Assembly (NCBI GenBank): GCA_963844205.1
Contig: CAWJNK010000013.1
Span: 434,001 to 498,000, forward strand
From: DASSUW01 sp963844205
GTDB lineage: Bacteria; Actinomycetota; Thermoleophilia; Solirubrobacterales; Solirubrobacteraceae
Length of the DNA: 64,000 bases
Direction of reading: 5' to 3'
The notes under the pieces were generated by a model. The model was given only the letters and a program-made list of their open reading frames with translations. It did no database searches and was not told the origin of the DNA. Position 1 is the stretch's first letter. The number at the start of each line of letters is the position of its first letter. The position numbers and the translations under genes were made by a program. This document shows, one piece after another, positions 16,638 to 25,681 of this stretch.

Positions 16638-17348
16638 TCAGCGCGCCTCGCTCTCGGCGAGGTAGATCAGCGCCGCCTTCACCCGGCGGCTCACGTCCAG
16701 CGCCTCGGTCAGCCCGAGCTTGAGGAAGATCGCGTTGATGTGCTTCTCGACCGCGCGCTTGGTGAGCACCAGCTCGTCGGCGATCGCCTGGTTGCTGTGG
16801 CCCCGGGCGACGAACGCGAGGATCTCGAGCTCGCGCGGCGTCATCTCGGCCAGCGGCGAGCGCTCGGCGCGGCTGCGGGCGGTGATGAGCGCCTCGACGA
16901 CCTTCGCGTCGATCACCGACCCGCCGTTGGCGACGGTCTCGATCGCCGAGACGAGCTGGCCGCGGTGCTGGACGCGCTCCTTCAGCAGATACGCGCGCCC
17001 GTCCGAGCCGTCGTCCAGCAGCGCGAGGCTGTAGCGGGGATCGGCGAACTGGCTGAGGACCACGACGCCGACCCCGGGGTTCGTCCGCCGCAGGTCGGCC
17101 GCCACCTGCAGTCCCTCGTCGGTGTCCGAGGGCGGCATGCGGATGTCGGTCACCACCACGTCGGGGCGCTCCTCCTCGATCGCCCGGCGAAGGGAGTCGC
17201 GGTCGCGGCACGACGCCACGACCTCGATCCCGTCGGCCTCTGCGAGCACATGGTCGAGCGCCTCGCGGACGAGGTAGCTGTCGTCGGCGAGCACGACGCG
17301 GATCGCCTCGCCCTGTCCGTCTCCGGTGACCGTCGTCCCGGAGGTCAT
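16638..17348 (-). CDS. NarL/LuxR-family response regulator
   Basis: 236 residues. A receiver domain (about 16-140) with phospho-acceptor Asp68 in VVVTDIRMPPSD, and a LuxR-type HTH (about 165-225) with TPRELEILAFVARGHSNQAI and KRAVEKHINAIF. It is first in the operon with the phosphodiesterase, helical protein and RDD genes. The nearby NarL-type histidine kinase is a candidate partner. Transcription probably starts in the short gap shared with the divergent receiver gene. Confidence 0.92.
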   Translation of the reverse strand: MTSGTTVTGDGQGEAIRVVLADDSYLVREALDHVLAEADGIEVVASCRDRDSLRRAIEEERPDVVVTDIRMPPSDTDEGLQVAADLRRTNPGVGVVVLSQFADPRYSLALLDDGSDGRAYLLKERVQHRGQLVSAIETVANGGSVIDAKVVEALITARSRAERSPLAEMTPRELEILAFVARGHSNQAIADELVLTKRAVEKHINAIFLKLGLTEALDVSRRVKAALIYLAESEAR

Positions 17349-17460
17349 GGGTCAACTATCCGCCGGGCCTGGATGGGCGTCAACCAGCCGTGCACCCCGT
17401 CCGCCCTCGTGTGCGCACGGCCTCGATCCGCCGGGGCGTCTCCTTGCCGCATCGGGGCGG

Positions 17461-17865
17461 ATGCGCGACGTTCGAGCGATGGTGGCCGAACGCGCGGTCA
17501 CGGTGCTCACGGTCGACGACCAGGCGATCTTCCTGCGCGCAGCCCGCGAGCTGATCGCAGCGACACCGGGATTCCAGGAGATCGGACAGGCCAGCTCGGG
17601 GCCCGAGGCGCTCGAGCTCGCGGCCGCGCTGCGGCCCGACCTCGTGCTGCTGGACGTGCGCATGCCGGGCATGGACGGGATCGAGACGGCGCGCCGCCTG
17701 CTCGCGGCCGAGCCGGACGCCGTCGTCGTGCTGATCTCGCTCGAGGAGTTCCCGGACGCCTCGAACGACCCGGTCGGGGTGGCCGCCAAGGTGCGGAAGC
17801 AGGATCTCTCGCGGCGAGCGCTGCGAGACGTCTGGGCGGCGCACGGACGGGCTCGTACCGGCTGA
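17461..17865 (+). CDS. stand-alone response-regulator receiver domain
   Basis: About 134 residues forming only a receiver domain: acidic pair in TVDDQ, phospho-Asp65 in LVLLDVRMPGMDG, and the conserved Lys in AAKVRKQD. No output domain follows. The sequence stops 20 residues after the fold, so it acts either as a phosphate sink or adaptor or as a NarL-type regulator that lost its HTH. ATG at 17461 or 17479 are both possible. It converges on the histidine kinase gene, leaving 5 bases between stops. Confidence 0.82.
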   Translation: MRDVRAMVAERAVTVLTVDDQAIFLRAARELIAATPGFQEIGQASSGPEALELAAALRPDLVLLDVRMPGMDGIETARRLLAAEPDAVVVLISLEEFPDASNDPVGVAAKVRKQDLSRRALRDVWAAHGRARTG

Positions 17866-17870
17866 CGCGG

Positions 17871-19694
17871 TCAGACCGGGGCCGTGGTGGGTAGGCGCCC
17901 GCGCACGACCGTGCCGACCCCGGGCGTCGACGTGACCCAGGCAGCGCCCCCGACCGCGGCCAGCCGGTCCCGCATGTTGGTGATCCCGGAGCCGGGGGAC
18001 AGGACGGCCGCCCCAGGTCCGTCGTCGCGCACGCTGAACCGCAGCTCGCCTCGCGAGTCGCCGTCGAGCCGGACGACGATCCGCCGCGCGGCGCGCGCAT
18101 GCTTCTGCACGTTCTGGATCGCCTCCAGCACGCAGAAGTACACGGCGCTCTCCACCTCCGGCGGATACCGGCCGCCGGCGTGGACGTCGAGCTCGACGGC
18201 GATCGTCGAGCGGGCTGCGACCGCCCTCAGGGCCTCGGCGAGCCCCCGGTCCGCGAGCAGGGGCGGGTACACCCCGTGCGCAAGCGCCCGCAGCTCCTCC
18301 AGCGCCTCGTCGACGTCGCCCTCGAGCTCGTGCAGGCGCGCGGCGCCCCGCTCGGGGTCCTCGCGCACGAGCTCCTCCACAAGCTCGAGCTCGATCCTGA
18401 GCGCGACGAGGCGCTGCTGAGCGCCGTCGTGCAGGTCGCGCTCGATCCGGCGGCGCTCACGCTCCGCGCCGGCCGCGAGGCGGGCCCTGGAGCCGCGCAG
18501 CTCGCGCATCGACGCCTGCGCCTCGGCCGTCAGGCGCTGGTTGTCGAGGACGACGCGGGCCATCGCGACGCCGGCCTCGAGCAGCTCCGGCCGCGCGTCG
18601 AGGCCCGCATCGTGGACGACGGCCGCGACCACAGCGCCGTCATGACGCACCTCGCTGACGCTGCGCCCGCTGTCGGGCTCCGGGAGCGAAGTCGCGCCTC
18701 CGCGGGAGTCGATCCACCCCGCGTCCGATCCCGGATACACGATCTCGATCGTGGGGTCGCTGAAGGACTCCGCCAGCGCCCGCCGGAGTGTTGCCGCGTC
18801 GGGCAACGCGCCGACGCACATCGCGAGCCGCTGCAGCGCGGTCTCGGCGAACAGTCGCCAGCGCATGATCCCGACGAGGAAGGCCAGCGCGATGGCGGGC
18901 ACCGCCAGCGCCAGCAGCCACGCGACCGCCTCCAGGGGCCACATCGGCTCGAGGTCGCGCAGGACGATCGCGACGCCGAGGAGCCCGGCGCGCGCGGTGG
19001 CGATCGTGACCACCGGGCCGAACATCCGGCGCGTCACGGGGGTCGCGGCGCGCATCCGCCCGACCATGCGCGCGACGACGGCGAGCATCACCGCGAACAC
19101 CAGGATCGCGCCCAGCGGCCGCATGATCCCCTCGACGAACGCCGGTTCGGAGTCGACGAGCATGAACGCGTTCGCGGGACAGTGCTCGACGCAGCTCGTA
19201 TACGGGCTCGGGACGGTGAAGTCCTCCGCGAGGGCGAGCCGCGGCACGAACAGCACCAGCACCACGACGCCCATGGCAGCGACCAGCCGGCGGTCGACCC
19301 GCCCCGGGAGCCGGCCGTCCGGGAACGCGAGGACCAGGTAGACGAGCAGCACCTCGATCAGCCAGCCCGCGATCCGGCCGAGCGTGTAGACCAGCTCGTC
19401 CCCGGATTCCGCGAGCGTCGTCAGGCACCAGCCGGCGCCGGTGAGCACCAGCAGCAGCCCGAGACGCCGGTCCGAGCCGCGATGCCACGCATAGAGCCCG
19501 ATCGCGATCGTGACGCCCACCATGAACGCCCGGGCGACGGCCACCTGCGCCGCCTGCTCGGCCGGGCCTGAGACCGTGACGACGACCGGCACCGCCGTCG
19601 CCGCCACCGCGGCGACCGCCAATCCGGCGAGCACGACCCGACGAGAATCGTGGCGGGCCGGGAGCCGTTCGGCGACCGGGACGACCGCGCTCAT
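17871..19694 (-). CDS. NarL-type membrane sensor histidine kinase
   Basis: 607 residues. An N-terminal region of about eight membrane helices (1-290) with a loop containing two Cys (TSCVEHCPAN) that could sense metal or redox state. It is followed by a GAF-like linker, a HisKA_3 domain with phospho-accepting His422 in ERDLHDGAQQRL, and an HATPase_c domain with SVRDDGPG and GSGITNMRDRL. Its likely partners are the adjacent NarL response regulator and the single-domain receiver. Confidence 0.9.
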   Translation of the reverse strand: MSAVVPVAERLPARHDSRRVVLAGLAVAAVAATAVPVVVTVSGPAEQAAQVAVARAFMVGVTIAIGLYAWHRGSDRRLGLLLVLTGAGWCLTTLAESGDELVYTLGRIAGWLIEVLLVYLVLAFPDGRLPGRVDRRLVAAMGVVVLVLFVPRLALAEDFTVPSPYTSCVEHCPANAFMLVDSEPAFVEGIMRPLGAILVFAVMLAVVARMVGRMRAATPVTRRMFGPVVTIATARAGLLGVAIVLRDLEPMWPLEAVAWLLALAVPAIALAFLVGIMRWRLFAETALQRLAMCVGALPDAATLRRALAESFSDPTIEIVYPGSDAGWIDSRGGATSLPEPDSGRSVSEVRHDGAVVAAVVHDAGLDARPELLEAGVAMARVVLDNQRLTAEAQASMRELRGSRARLAAGAERERRRIERDLHDGAQQRLVALRIELELVEELVREDPERGAARLHELEGDVDEALEELRALAHGVYPPLLADRGLAEALRAVAARSTIAVELDVHAGGRYPPEVESAVYFCVLEAIQNVQKHARAARRIVVRLDGDSRGELRFSVRDDGPGAAVLSPGSGITNMRDRLAAVGGAAWVTSTPGVGTVVRGRLPTTAPV

Positions 19695-19743
19695 GGACCG
19701 ACACTAACCGGACTACGGTCAGATCGCGAACTTCTATTTTCCA

Positions 19744-19768
19744 GCGCTACTACTTATGTGCGTAGCGC
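19744..19768. terminator. hairpin downstream of the SHOCT/PLDc_N gene
   Basis: Arms GCGCTAC and GTAGCGC around 11 bases in an unusually AT-rich patch (19730-19765). It sits between the stop of the minus-strand SHOCT gene and the start of the histidine kinase gene, so it could end one transcript or shape the kinase promoter. Confidence 0.4.
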
Positions 19769-19793
19769 CGCCCTGAACGGTCTGGATTGTGGT

Positions 19794-20192
19794 TCAGGTC
19801 GCGAGTGCCTTGCGCTTGAGCTGCTCGAACTCGGCCTGGTCGATCGCGCCGCTGTCGAGCAGCTCCTTCGCCCTTGCGATCTGGTCGGTCGCGCCGCCGT
19901 TGGTCGCAACGCTGCGGACGTAATGGTCGAACGACGCCTGGCTGGCCTGCACCTCCGACGCGCGGCGCTCGGCCATCTGCCGGCCCTGCGTCACCAGGTA
20001 CATGAACACGCCGAGGAACGGCAGCACGACCACGAACAGCGTCCACGCCGCCTTCCCCCAGCCGCCGATGTCGTGGCGGCGGAAGAGGTCCATCAGCACG
20101 GTGACGAGGATCCAGATCCAGATCACCCACATGAAGAAGATCAACATCGTCCAGAAGATGTCGAGGAACGGATAGTCGGCTGCGAACAACAC
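19794..20192 (-). CDS. small membrane protein with PLDc_N-type helices and C-terminal SHOCT domain
   Basis: 132 residues: two membrane helices (FWTMLIFFMWVIWIWILVTV and WTLFVVVLPFLGVFMYLV) as in the phospholipase-D-nuclease N-terminal family, then a SHOCT tail (AKELLDSGAIDQAEFEQLK). The GTG at 20192 is chosen because AGGAGG lies 8 bases before it; the longer GTG at 20201 overlaps that ribosome site. Function unknown. Related arrangements occur at 21065 and 29191. Confidence 0.8.
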   Translation of the reverse strand: MLFAADYPFLDIFWTMLIFFMWVIWIWILVTVLMDLFRRHDIGGWGKAAWTLFVVVLPFLGVFMYLVTQGRQMAERRASEVQASQASFDHYVRSVATNGGATDQIARAKELLDSGAIDQAEFEQLKRKALAT

Positions 20193-20319
20193 CTCGAGCA
20201 CCTCCTGGCTGACGGACCGCGATCGCGGCTGGCGCGTTCAGACTCTCTCAGCGGCGCGTGGCAGCCAAGGGTGTCCGCATGCGAACCGCAGTGGTGCGGA
20301 CGCGTGAGAGGCTCCCGGC

Positions 20320-21063
20320 ATGCCCCGGGATGCCATCACCTACGTCGGGCACTCGAGCGTGCTGGTCGAGCTCGGCGGTGTTCGCGTGCTGACCGATCCA
20401 GTGCTTCGCAGCCGGATCGGCCACATCCGCCGGATCGCGCCGCCGCCGCCCGCGGACGTCTGCGCCGGAATCGACGCGGTCCTCATCTCGCACGCGCACC
20501 ACGACCACCTCGACCTGCTGTCGCTGCGGCGCGTGCCACATGACGTGCCGGTGATCGCGCCACCCGGTTGCGCGGGGCCCGTGCGACGGTCCGGCCACGC
20601 CGTCGTCGAGGCCGTCGTGGGAGAGCGCGTCCGCGCCGGGGACGTCGAGGTGCTCGCGATCCGCGCCGAGCACGACGGGCGCCGCTTTCCGATCGGGCCG
20701 CGGCGGCCGGCGATCGGCTACGTCATCGGGAGCGGGCCGCGCGTCGGCTTCTACGGCGACACCGACGTCTTCGACGGGATGGCCGACCTCGCGGGCGAGC
20801 TCGACGTCGCGCTGCTGCCGGTGTGGGGCTGGGGCCCGAAGGTCGGGCCGGGCCACCTCGACCCGGAGCGCGCCGCGCGCGCGGCGGCGCTGCTCGCACC
20901 GAGGGTCGCCGTGCCGATCCACTGGGGCACGCTCGCCGGGCCGCGCGTGTGGTGGCGCGCGGACCCGGGGATGCCGGCGCGGGAGTTCGCCGAGCGCACG
21001 GCCGTCCATGCGCCCGGGGTCTCCGTGCGGGTCCTGCAGCCGGGAGAGCGGCTCGAGCTCTAG
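20320..21063 (+). CDS. MBL-fold metal-dependent hydrolase (UlaG/RomA-like)
   Basis: 247 residues with the metal motif SHAHHDHLD near 49-57, the downstream Asp in GFYGDTDVF, and a late His in VPIHWGT. The N-terminus ITYVGHSSVLVELGGVRVLTD is typical of the UlaG/N-acyl-phosphatidylethanolamine-hydrolase-like branch. Cytoplasmic, substrate unknown. Its stop is one base from that of the convergent SHOCT gene. Confidence 0.87.
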   Translation: MPRDAITYVGHSSVLVELGGVRVLTDPVLRSRIGHIRRIAPPPPADVCAGIDAVLISHAHHDHLDLLSLRRVPHDVPVIAPPGCAGPVRRSGHAVVEAVVGERVRAGDVEVLAIRAEHDGRRFPIGPRRPAIGYVIGSGPRVGFYGDTDVFDGMADLAGELDVALLPVWGWGPKVGPGHLDPERAARAAALLAPRVAVPIHWGTLAGPRVWWRADPGMPAREFAERTAVHAPGVSVRVLQPGERLEL

Positions 21064-21064
21064 G

Positions 21065-21343
21065 TCAGCCGAGGAGCTTCGCTTTCTGCGCCGCGAACTC
21101 CTCGTCGGTGAGGATGCCCTGCTCGCGGAGCGCCGCGAGCTCCTTGAGCTGGGCGATCGGATCGGCCGCCGGCGGCGGCGGTGGGGGCGGCGGAGCCTGC
21201 TGCTGCTCGTACTGGGGCTCCGGCTCGGGCTCGTCGGCGTAGCCCCAGCGCCGTGCCTGCCGGCGCGAGACGCGGTTGCTGACGGCGGTGGCGGTTCCGG
21301 CGACTACGGCGGTGCGGGCGACGCCGCGAAGCAGTCCGGGCAT
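21065..21343 (-). CDS. small SHOCT-domain protein
   Basis: 92 residues: a basic helical N-terminus (LLRGVARTAVVAGTATAVSNRVSRR), a linker of Glu/Pro, Gln and a run of Pro (about 38-60), and a C-terminal SHOCT motif (LKELAALREQGILTDEEFAAQKAKLLG). SHOCT domains are short oligomerisation or nucleic-acid-proximal tails of unclear role. It follows the DUF6325 gene in the same direction by 16 bases, a pairing I would expect to be functional. Confidence 0.82.
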   Translation of the reverse strand: MPGLLRGVARTAVVAGTATAVSNRVSRRQARRWGYADEPEPEPQYEQQQAPPPPPPPPAADPIAQLKELAALREQGILTDEEFAAQKAKLLG

Positions 21344-21359
21344 GGTCTCTCCTCCTCGT

Positions 21360-21803
21360 CTAGTTGGTCGCCTCGACGGCGTCGAGCGCGGCGAGGATGG
21401 CCTGGATCGGGATGCGGCCGCTCGCGACGAGCTGGCCGCCGGAGCGCCTGAGCGCGACGGCGACGGGCGCGAGCCAGCGGTTCTCCCACACGATCACGGC
21501 GGCGGACGTGCCGGGCTCGAGCACCGAGGCCGCGTCCTCGAGTTCGTCGTCGCCCAGCAGGCCGGACGAGGCGCCCTCGAACTCACCGAAGCCCTCGCTC
21601 CCGCCGTTGATCGAGCCGAGCTCGAGCGTCGCGACCGTGCCATCGGTGTCCTTGGCGAGGAACGCGACGTCGAGGATGCGGATGATGCCCTTGTCGACGA
21701 GGTCCAGGATGAGCGGGGCCGCCTCGCCGGTGGGCTGCTGCTGGGGCCACTCGATGACGACGTAGTCGACGGGGCCCATTTCCTCGTACTGCTCTCGGCT
21801 CAC
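21360..21803 (-). CDS. DUF6325-family protein
   Basis: 147 residues matching the actinobacterial DUF6325 pattern: GPVDYVVIEWP at the start, IIRILDVAFLAKDTDGTV, and a C-terminal block ASVLEPGTSAAVIVWENRW. The GTG start at 21803 has AAGGAGG five to six bases upstream. Role unknown; it forms an operon with the SHOCT protein. A stress or membrane-associated role is only inferred from relatives that sit beside SHOCT genes. Confidence 0.8.
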   Translation of the reverse strand: MSREQYEEMGPVDYVVIEWPQQQPTGEAAPLILDLVDKGIIRILDVAFLAKDTDGTVATLELGSINGGSEGFGEFEGASSGLLGDDELEDAASVLEPGTSAAVIVWENRWLAPVAVALRRSGGQLVASGRIPIQAILAALDAVEATN

Positions 21804-21980
21804 GGCTCCTCCTTCGTCGATCGGCAGGCCTCAGCCTCGCCCGTCGCGCACCCGCGTGCCACCGGGTGCGCCGGTCTGTGCCGATGGGGCTCCCATGCCG
21901 ACGGCGCTCGTGCGCGCCACCCCGGCGAACGCCCGCACGCCTCATTGCCGTGGCGCAGGCGTCCGCTCGACGATAGGGCA

Positions 21981-22541
21981 ATGACCGACTCCTCCGCGCA
22001 ACCTCGCCACCCCGCGACGAAGTGGGTCGTCGCGACCGTCGTCTTGCTGGTCGCGGTGGTCGGCCTCGGCGCCTGGGCGCTCTCGCTGCGCTCCGACGTT
22101 GACGACAAGGACGCGCAGATCGCCGCTCAGCAGCAGCAGCTCGAGGAGCAGAAGGGCGTCGCGGACAACGTCCAGGACGCCGCGGCGAGCCTGACAGCGG
22201 ACGCGCAGCAGGCATTCGACGCGCTCGGCCAGCAGATCGACGAGCTCGAGGGCGCGGCGGCGGCCACCCAGGAGGAGACGCAGGCCGCGATCGACAAGGC
22301 CGATCAGGCCGCGGCAGACGCGAACGCCCGGGCGGACAGCGCGCAGGACGAGGTCGAGAAGGCCGACGCGCGTGCCGACGAGGCGGCAGCCCAGGCGGAA
22401 GCCGCGGGCGCGTGCGCGCGCGGGTACGTTTCGGCGATCGGCGGCGCCTTCGACGCCGCCTCGCTCTCCGAAGGCGTGACCCAGGCGATGAGCGAGATCG
22501 AGTCGCTCAACGCATCGTGCGCGGAGACGCTAAGTCCGTGA
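21981..22541 (+). CDS. membrane-anchored coiled-coil protein
   Basis: 186 residues: a short cytoplasmic tail, one membrane helix (about 15-35, WVVATVVLLVAVVGLGAWAL), then about 110 residues of Ala/Gln/Glu-rich coiled coil (DDKDAQIAAQQQQLEEQ ... ADARADEAAAQAEAAG). A final segment of about 40 residues holds two Cys (GACARGYV and NASCAETL), probably a disulfide outside the cell. Function unknown. It overlaps the convergent MFS gene by 12 bases. Confidence 0.75.
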   Translation: MTDSSAQPRHPATKWVVATVVLLVAVVGLGAWALSLRSDVDDKDAQIAAQQQQLEEQKGVADNVQDAAASLTADAQQAFDALGQQIDELEGAAAATQEETQAAIDKADQAAADANARADSAQDEVEKADARADEAAAQAEAAGACARGYVSAIGGAFDAASLSEGVTQAMSEIESLNASCAETLSP

Positions 22542-23951
22542 GCCCGGCGTGACCGGCGTCGCGGGTGCGATCGAGGCACCGCGGTGCGCGGGCTCGCGGG
22601 GGAGGCGGATGGCAGCCGCGAGGCCGATCAGGGCCACGGCGGCGAGCACGATCATCGCCAGCACGTAGCTGTCGTTGCCCGACGCCAGGTCCGAGACGAG
22701 GATCGTTCCGGCGATGGCCGTGCCGAACGAGGAGCCCAGATTGGACACGCTGCGGGAGAGCCCGGAGATCTCGCCCTGCACCTCCTCCGGGAAGCTCGAC
22801 TGCACGACGTTGACCGACGGCGTCAGCATCACGCCGAGCCCGGTCCCGATGAGGAAGAGGCCCGGCGCGAAGGCGACCACGCGCGACGACGCGCCCACGA
22901 GAGCCAGGAGCAGCGCGATCCCGGCGACGGTCACCACGAAGCCCGCCATGATCAGCGTGCGCTGCGACCGCCGCTTCGCGAGTCGCTCCGCGGCCAGCGA
23001 CGAGAGCAGCACGCCGACCGTCGCGGCCGTGAAGACGACGCCCGTCTCGATCGCGTTGTAGCCGCGGACCGTCTGCAGATACACGGCGACCACGAAGGAG
23101 ACGCCCATGAGCAGCAGCCACTGGACGTTCTGGGTCACGAGCGCGAGGTTGGAGGTCCGGTTCCTGAAGAGGGCGAGCGAGAGCAGCGGCTCCTTGCCGG
23201 CCCGCTCGCGTCCGCGGGTGTAAAGGAAGAACCAGGCGAGGAACGCGGCGCCGCCGACGAGCAACGCGGCCATCAGCAGCGCGTTGGTGTCGGCCTGCAG
23301 GATGCCGAAGACCACGAAGAACATGCCGACCGCCGACAGCACCGCCCCGAACGCATCGAATGGCCGCGTCGGGTCGGCCGGGACGGGATCCTCGATCCGC
23401 CGGCTGAGCACGACGATGGCCGCGACGATCACGGCCTGGAAGACGAACGCGGCCCGCCAGCTGATCGCGCTGGTGATGAGGCCGCCGATCAACGGCCCGG
23501 CGGCCGCCCCGATGCCGCCCATGCCGCTGATCACGCCGAACGCGCGCGCACGCGACGTCATGTCGCGGAAGTGCAGCGTGGTGAGGATGTAGACGGGCGG
23601 GATCAACAACGCCGTGCCGATCCCCTCGAGCACCGAGTTGCCGAGGATCAGCACCCCGAGCCCGGGGGCGACCGCACTCAGAAGCGCGCCGATCCCGTAC
23701 AGCACCAATCCCCCGGTGAAGCAGCGCTTCCGGCCCCAGCGGTCGGTGAGCTTGCTGCAGGGGATCATGAGGATCGCCATCACGAGGAGGAAGAGCGTGA
23801 TCGCCGCCTGCACGCCCTGAACGGTGGTGTCCAGGTCCTCCGTGATGTCGTTGATCATCACGTTCATGTTCGAGCCGGCGAAGCTGCAGATGAACTGCGC
23901 CAGCGCCAGCGGGGCGAGGAACCTGCGCCGCGAGATCGCCGCACCATCCAT
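22530..23951 (-). CDS. MFS transporter, DHA2 (14-helix) drug:H+ antiporter type
   Basis: 473 residues with about 14 membrane helices. Motif A is seen as KLTDRWGRKRCF and motif C as GAAAGPLIGGLI. The N-terminal MNVMINDITEDLDTTVQGVQAAI resembles the DHA2 family that exports drugs or cationic compounds. No regulator sits beside it. Its ATG is within 170 bases of the divergent stress-protein gene. Substrate unknown. Confidence 0.85.
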   Translation of the reverse strand: MDGAAISRRRFLAPLALAQFICSFAGSNMNVMINDITEDLDTTVQGVQAAITLFLLVMAILMIPCSKLTDRWGRKRCFTGGLVLYGIGALLSAVAPGLGVLILGNSVLEGIGTALLIPPVYILTTLHFRDMTSRARAFGVISGMGGIGAAAGPLIGGLITSAISWRAAFVFQAVIVAAIVVLSRRIEDPVPADPTRPFDAFGAVLSAVGMFFVVFGILQADTNALLMAALLVGGAAFLAWFFLYTRGRERAGKEPLLSLALFRNRTSNLALVTQNVQWLLLMGVSFVVAVYLQTVRGYNAIETGVVFTAATVGVLLSSLAAERLAKRRSQRTLIMAGFVVTVAGIALLLALVGASSRVVAFAPGLFLIGTGLGVMLTPSVNVVQSSFPEEVQGEISGLSRSVSNLGSSFGTAIAGTILVSDLASGNDSYVLAMIVLAAVALIGLAAAIRLPREPAHRGASIAPATPVTPGSRT

Positions 23952-24119
23952 CGGCCGGAGGATCGTCGACTCACGGAGGGGTGGGCAAGGATGCAGGCAC
24001 GGGCCGCGACGGATGCGCGCACGACCTCGTGCGGGCAGCACCGCCGCGTGCGTGAGAGCACCATTGCGGCGCCACGGACCGCCCGCGATGCTCGCAGGTC
24101 CACCGAGGAGAAACGTGTC

Positions 24120-24335
24120 ATGGCCAGACCCATCGTTGTCGGGTTCGACGCGGCAATCGACGACCGCGCACCGGTCGAGTTCGGGATCGCCGCCGCCGAG
24201 TTCACCGGCGCCCCGCTTATCGTCGGGACGGTGCACGCCGGCGCCGAGGCGAGCTGCCCGGTGATCGTTCTCGCGCGCGGCGCCGAAACCGGCCTCGAGG
24301 CGCTCGTCGACGAGCAGGTGGGTGCAACGGCCTGA
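24120..24335 (+). CDS. shortened universal stress protein (UspA-like)
   Basis: 71 residues with ATG at 24120 and GAGGAG nine bases upstream. The first 40 residues (ARPIVVGFD ... EFTGAPLIVGTVHAG) match the first strand-helix-strand of UspA proteins. The last 30 (CPVIVLARGAETGLEALV) match the final strand. The roughly 70-100 residues between, including the ATP-binding loop, are missing without breaking the frame. Either an internally deleted relic that is still translated or a miniature stress protein. Confidence 0.65.
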   Translation: MARPIVVGFDAAIDDRAPVEFGIAAAEFTGAPLIVGTVHAGAEASCPVIVLARGAETGLEALVDEQVGATA

Positions 24336-24394
24336 GACTCGCGGCCCCTCTCGCGCTGGGAGGTGCGGCGCTGGTAGCCGGCGCCCACCGGCGC

Positions 24395-25591
24395 GTGCTC
24401 GCCATAAGGCAGCGACCGTGCTGGCCGCCGCCGCCCGACGCGGTGACGGCGGCCGGCGCCCTGGCCGCGACGGCCGCGTTCGCCGACCGGAACGGGACGC
24501 GGCCACGCGACGCGGCGCTGGACTTCGCATGGTCGACGGCGGCGACCATCGAGCCCTGGGTCGACGGCGTCACGTTCTTCCCGCGCATCTTCGCCGACGT
24601 CGACGGCGCGCGCTCCTCCGTCCACATCCTCATGTTCGGCTGGCGGGGGGGCGACGTGGGACTACGGTTCGCGGCGCTGCTCGAGCGGAAGCTCGCCGCG
24701 GGCGTCGACGTGCGGGTGATCGTCGACGGCTTTGGCTCCAGGCCCTACGGGGCGTCGCGAGCGATGTTCACGCGACTCGCCGCCGCTGGAGCGCAGATCG
24801 TGGTGAACGACCCCTGGCGAGACGATCTCGGTCGCGCCGACCATCGCAAGCTCTACGTCGTCGACGGAGCGATCGCCTGGACCGGCGGAGCCGGTATCGA
24901 GGACCATTTCCGCGACGGTAGCTTCCACGACGTGATGGTCCGCGTCACCGGCGACGTCGTCCGCCAGACGCAGGCGGCATTCCTCACGAGCTTCCGCGGC
25001 TACGGCGGCGCGCTGCCGGCCGACCTCGCGCCGTGCTTCCCCGAGCCGGCCCAAGCGGGATCGACGCCGATCGCGCTCGCCCAGGTCATTCCCGGCGGCT
25101 TCGTCGCCGCCTCGCAGGCGGTCGCAGAGCAGATCGAGGGGGCGCGCGAGCGCCTGGACGTGATGAACCCGTACTTGACCGACCGCGCGATGATCGAGCT
25201 GATCCTCGCGGCCGCCGAGCGGGGAGTGAAGGTGCGGCTCGTCGTCTCCGAGCGGTCGAACAACGCGGCGGCCACGGCCGCCCTCAAGCACCGGTACGCC
25301 GACCTGCTCAGGGCGGGAATCGAAGTCTGGGAGCTGGGCGGCACCGTTGTCCATGCCAAGGTGGTCGTGGCCGACGACATCGCCAGCTTCGGCACCGTCA
25401 ACCTCGACGCGTGGGCGCTCTACCGCAACTCGGAGATCATGATGATCGCCCGCAGCTCGGAGCTCGCGACCCAGCTCGAGGACCGGTTGTTCGGACCCGG
25501 CGTCGCGCGCGCCGAGCCCGGTGCGTCGCCCGCGGGGTCGCGCGCGCGGCTCCACGGCTGGCTGTCGGACAAGCTGACCTACTACCTGTGA
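24395..25591 (+). CDS. phospholipase D-family protein (cardiolipin synthase-like)
   Basis: 398 residues from the first standard start (GTG). Two PLD half-domains each carry HxKxxxxD: HRKLYVVD near residue 151 and HAKVVVAD near 318, the latter followed by GTVNLDAWALYRNSE. Bacterial relatives join phosphatidyl groups to make cardiolipin or hydrolyse phosphodiesters. In the same frame upstream of the GTG lies a hydrophobic segment (LAAPLALGGAALVAGAHRR, from 24338) without a standard start, so translation may begin at CTG 24332 overlapping the stress-protein stop. That would give a membrane anchor. Confidence 0.85.
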   Translation: MLAIRQRPCWPPPPDAVTAAGALAATAAFADRNGTRPRDAALDFAWSTAATIEPWVDGVTFFPRIFADVDGARSSVHILMFGWRGGDVGLRFAALLERKLAAGVDVRVIVDGFGSRPYGASRAMFTRLAAAGAQIVVNDPWRDDLGRADHRKLYVVDGAIAWTGGAGIEDHFRDGSFHDVMVRVTGDVVRQTQAAFLTSFRGYGGALPADLAPCFPEPAQAGSTPIALAQVIPGGFVAASQAVAEQIEGARERLDVMNPYLTDRAMIELILAAAERGVKVRLVVSERSNNAAATAALKHRYADLLRAGIEVWELGGTVVHAKVVVADDIASFGTVNLDAWALYRNSEIMMIARSSELATQLEDRLFGPGVARAEPGASPAGSRARLHGWLSDKLTYYL

Positions 25592-25681
25592 CGGCTTCCG
25601 TGCCTCCGGTGGGGTGGGCACGCCTGCGTGACGCCGGGCGACACCATTGGCCCGGCGCGGAATCCCGCGTACGGTCGCCGC

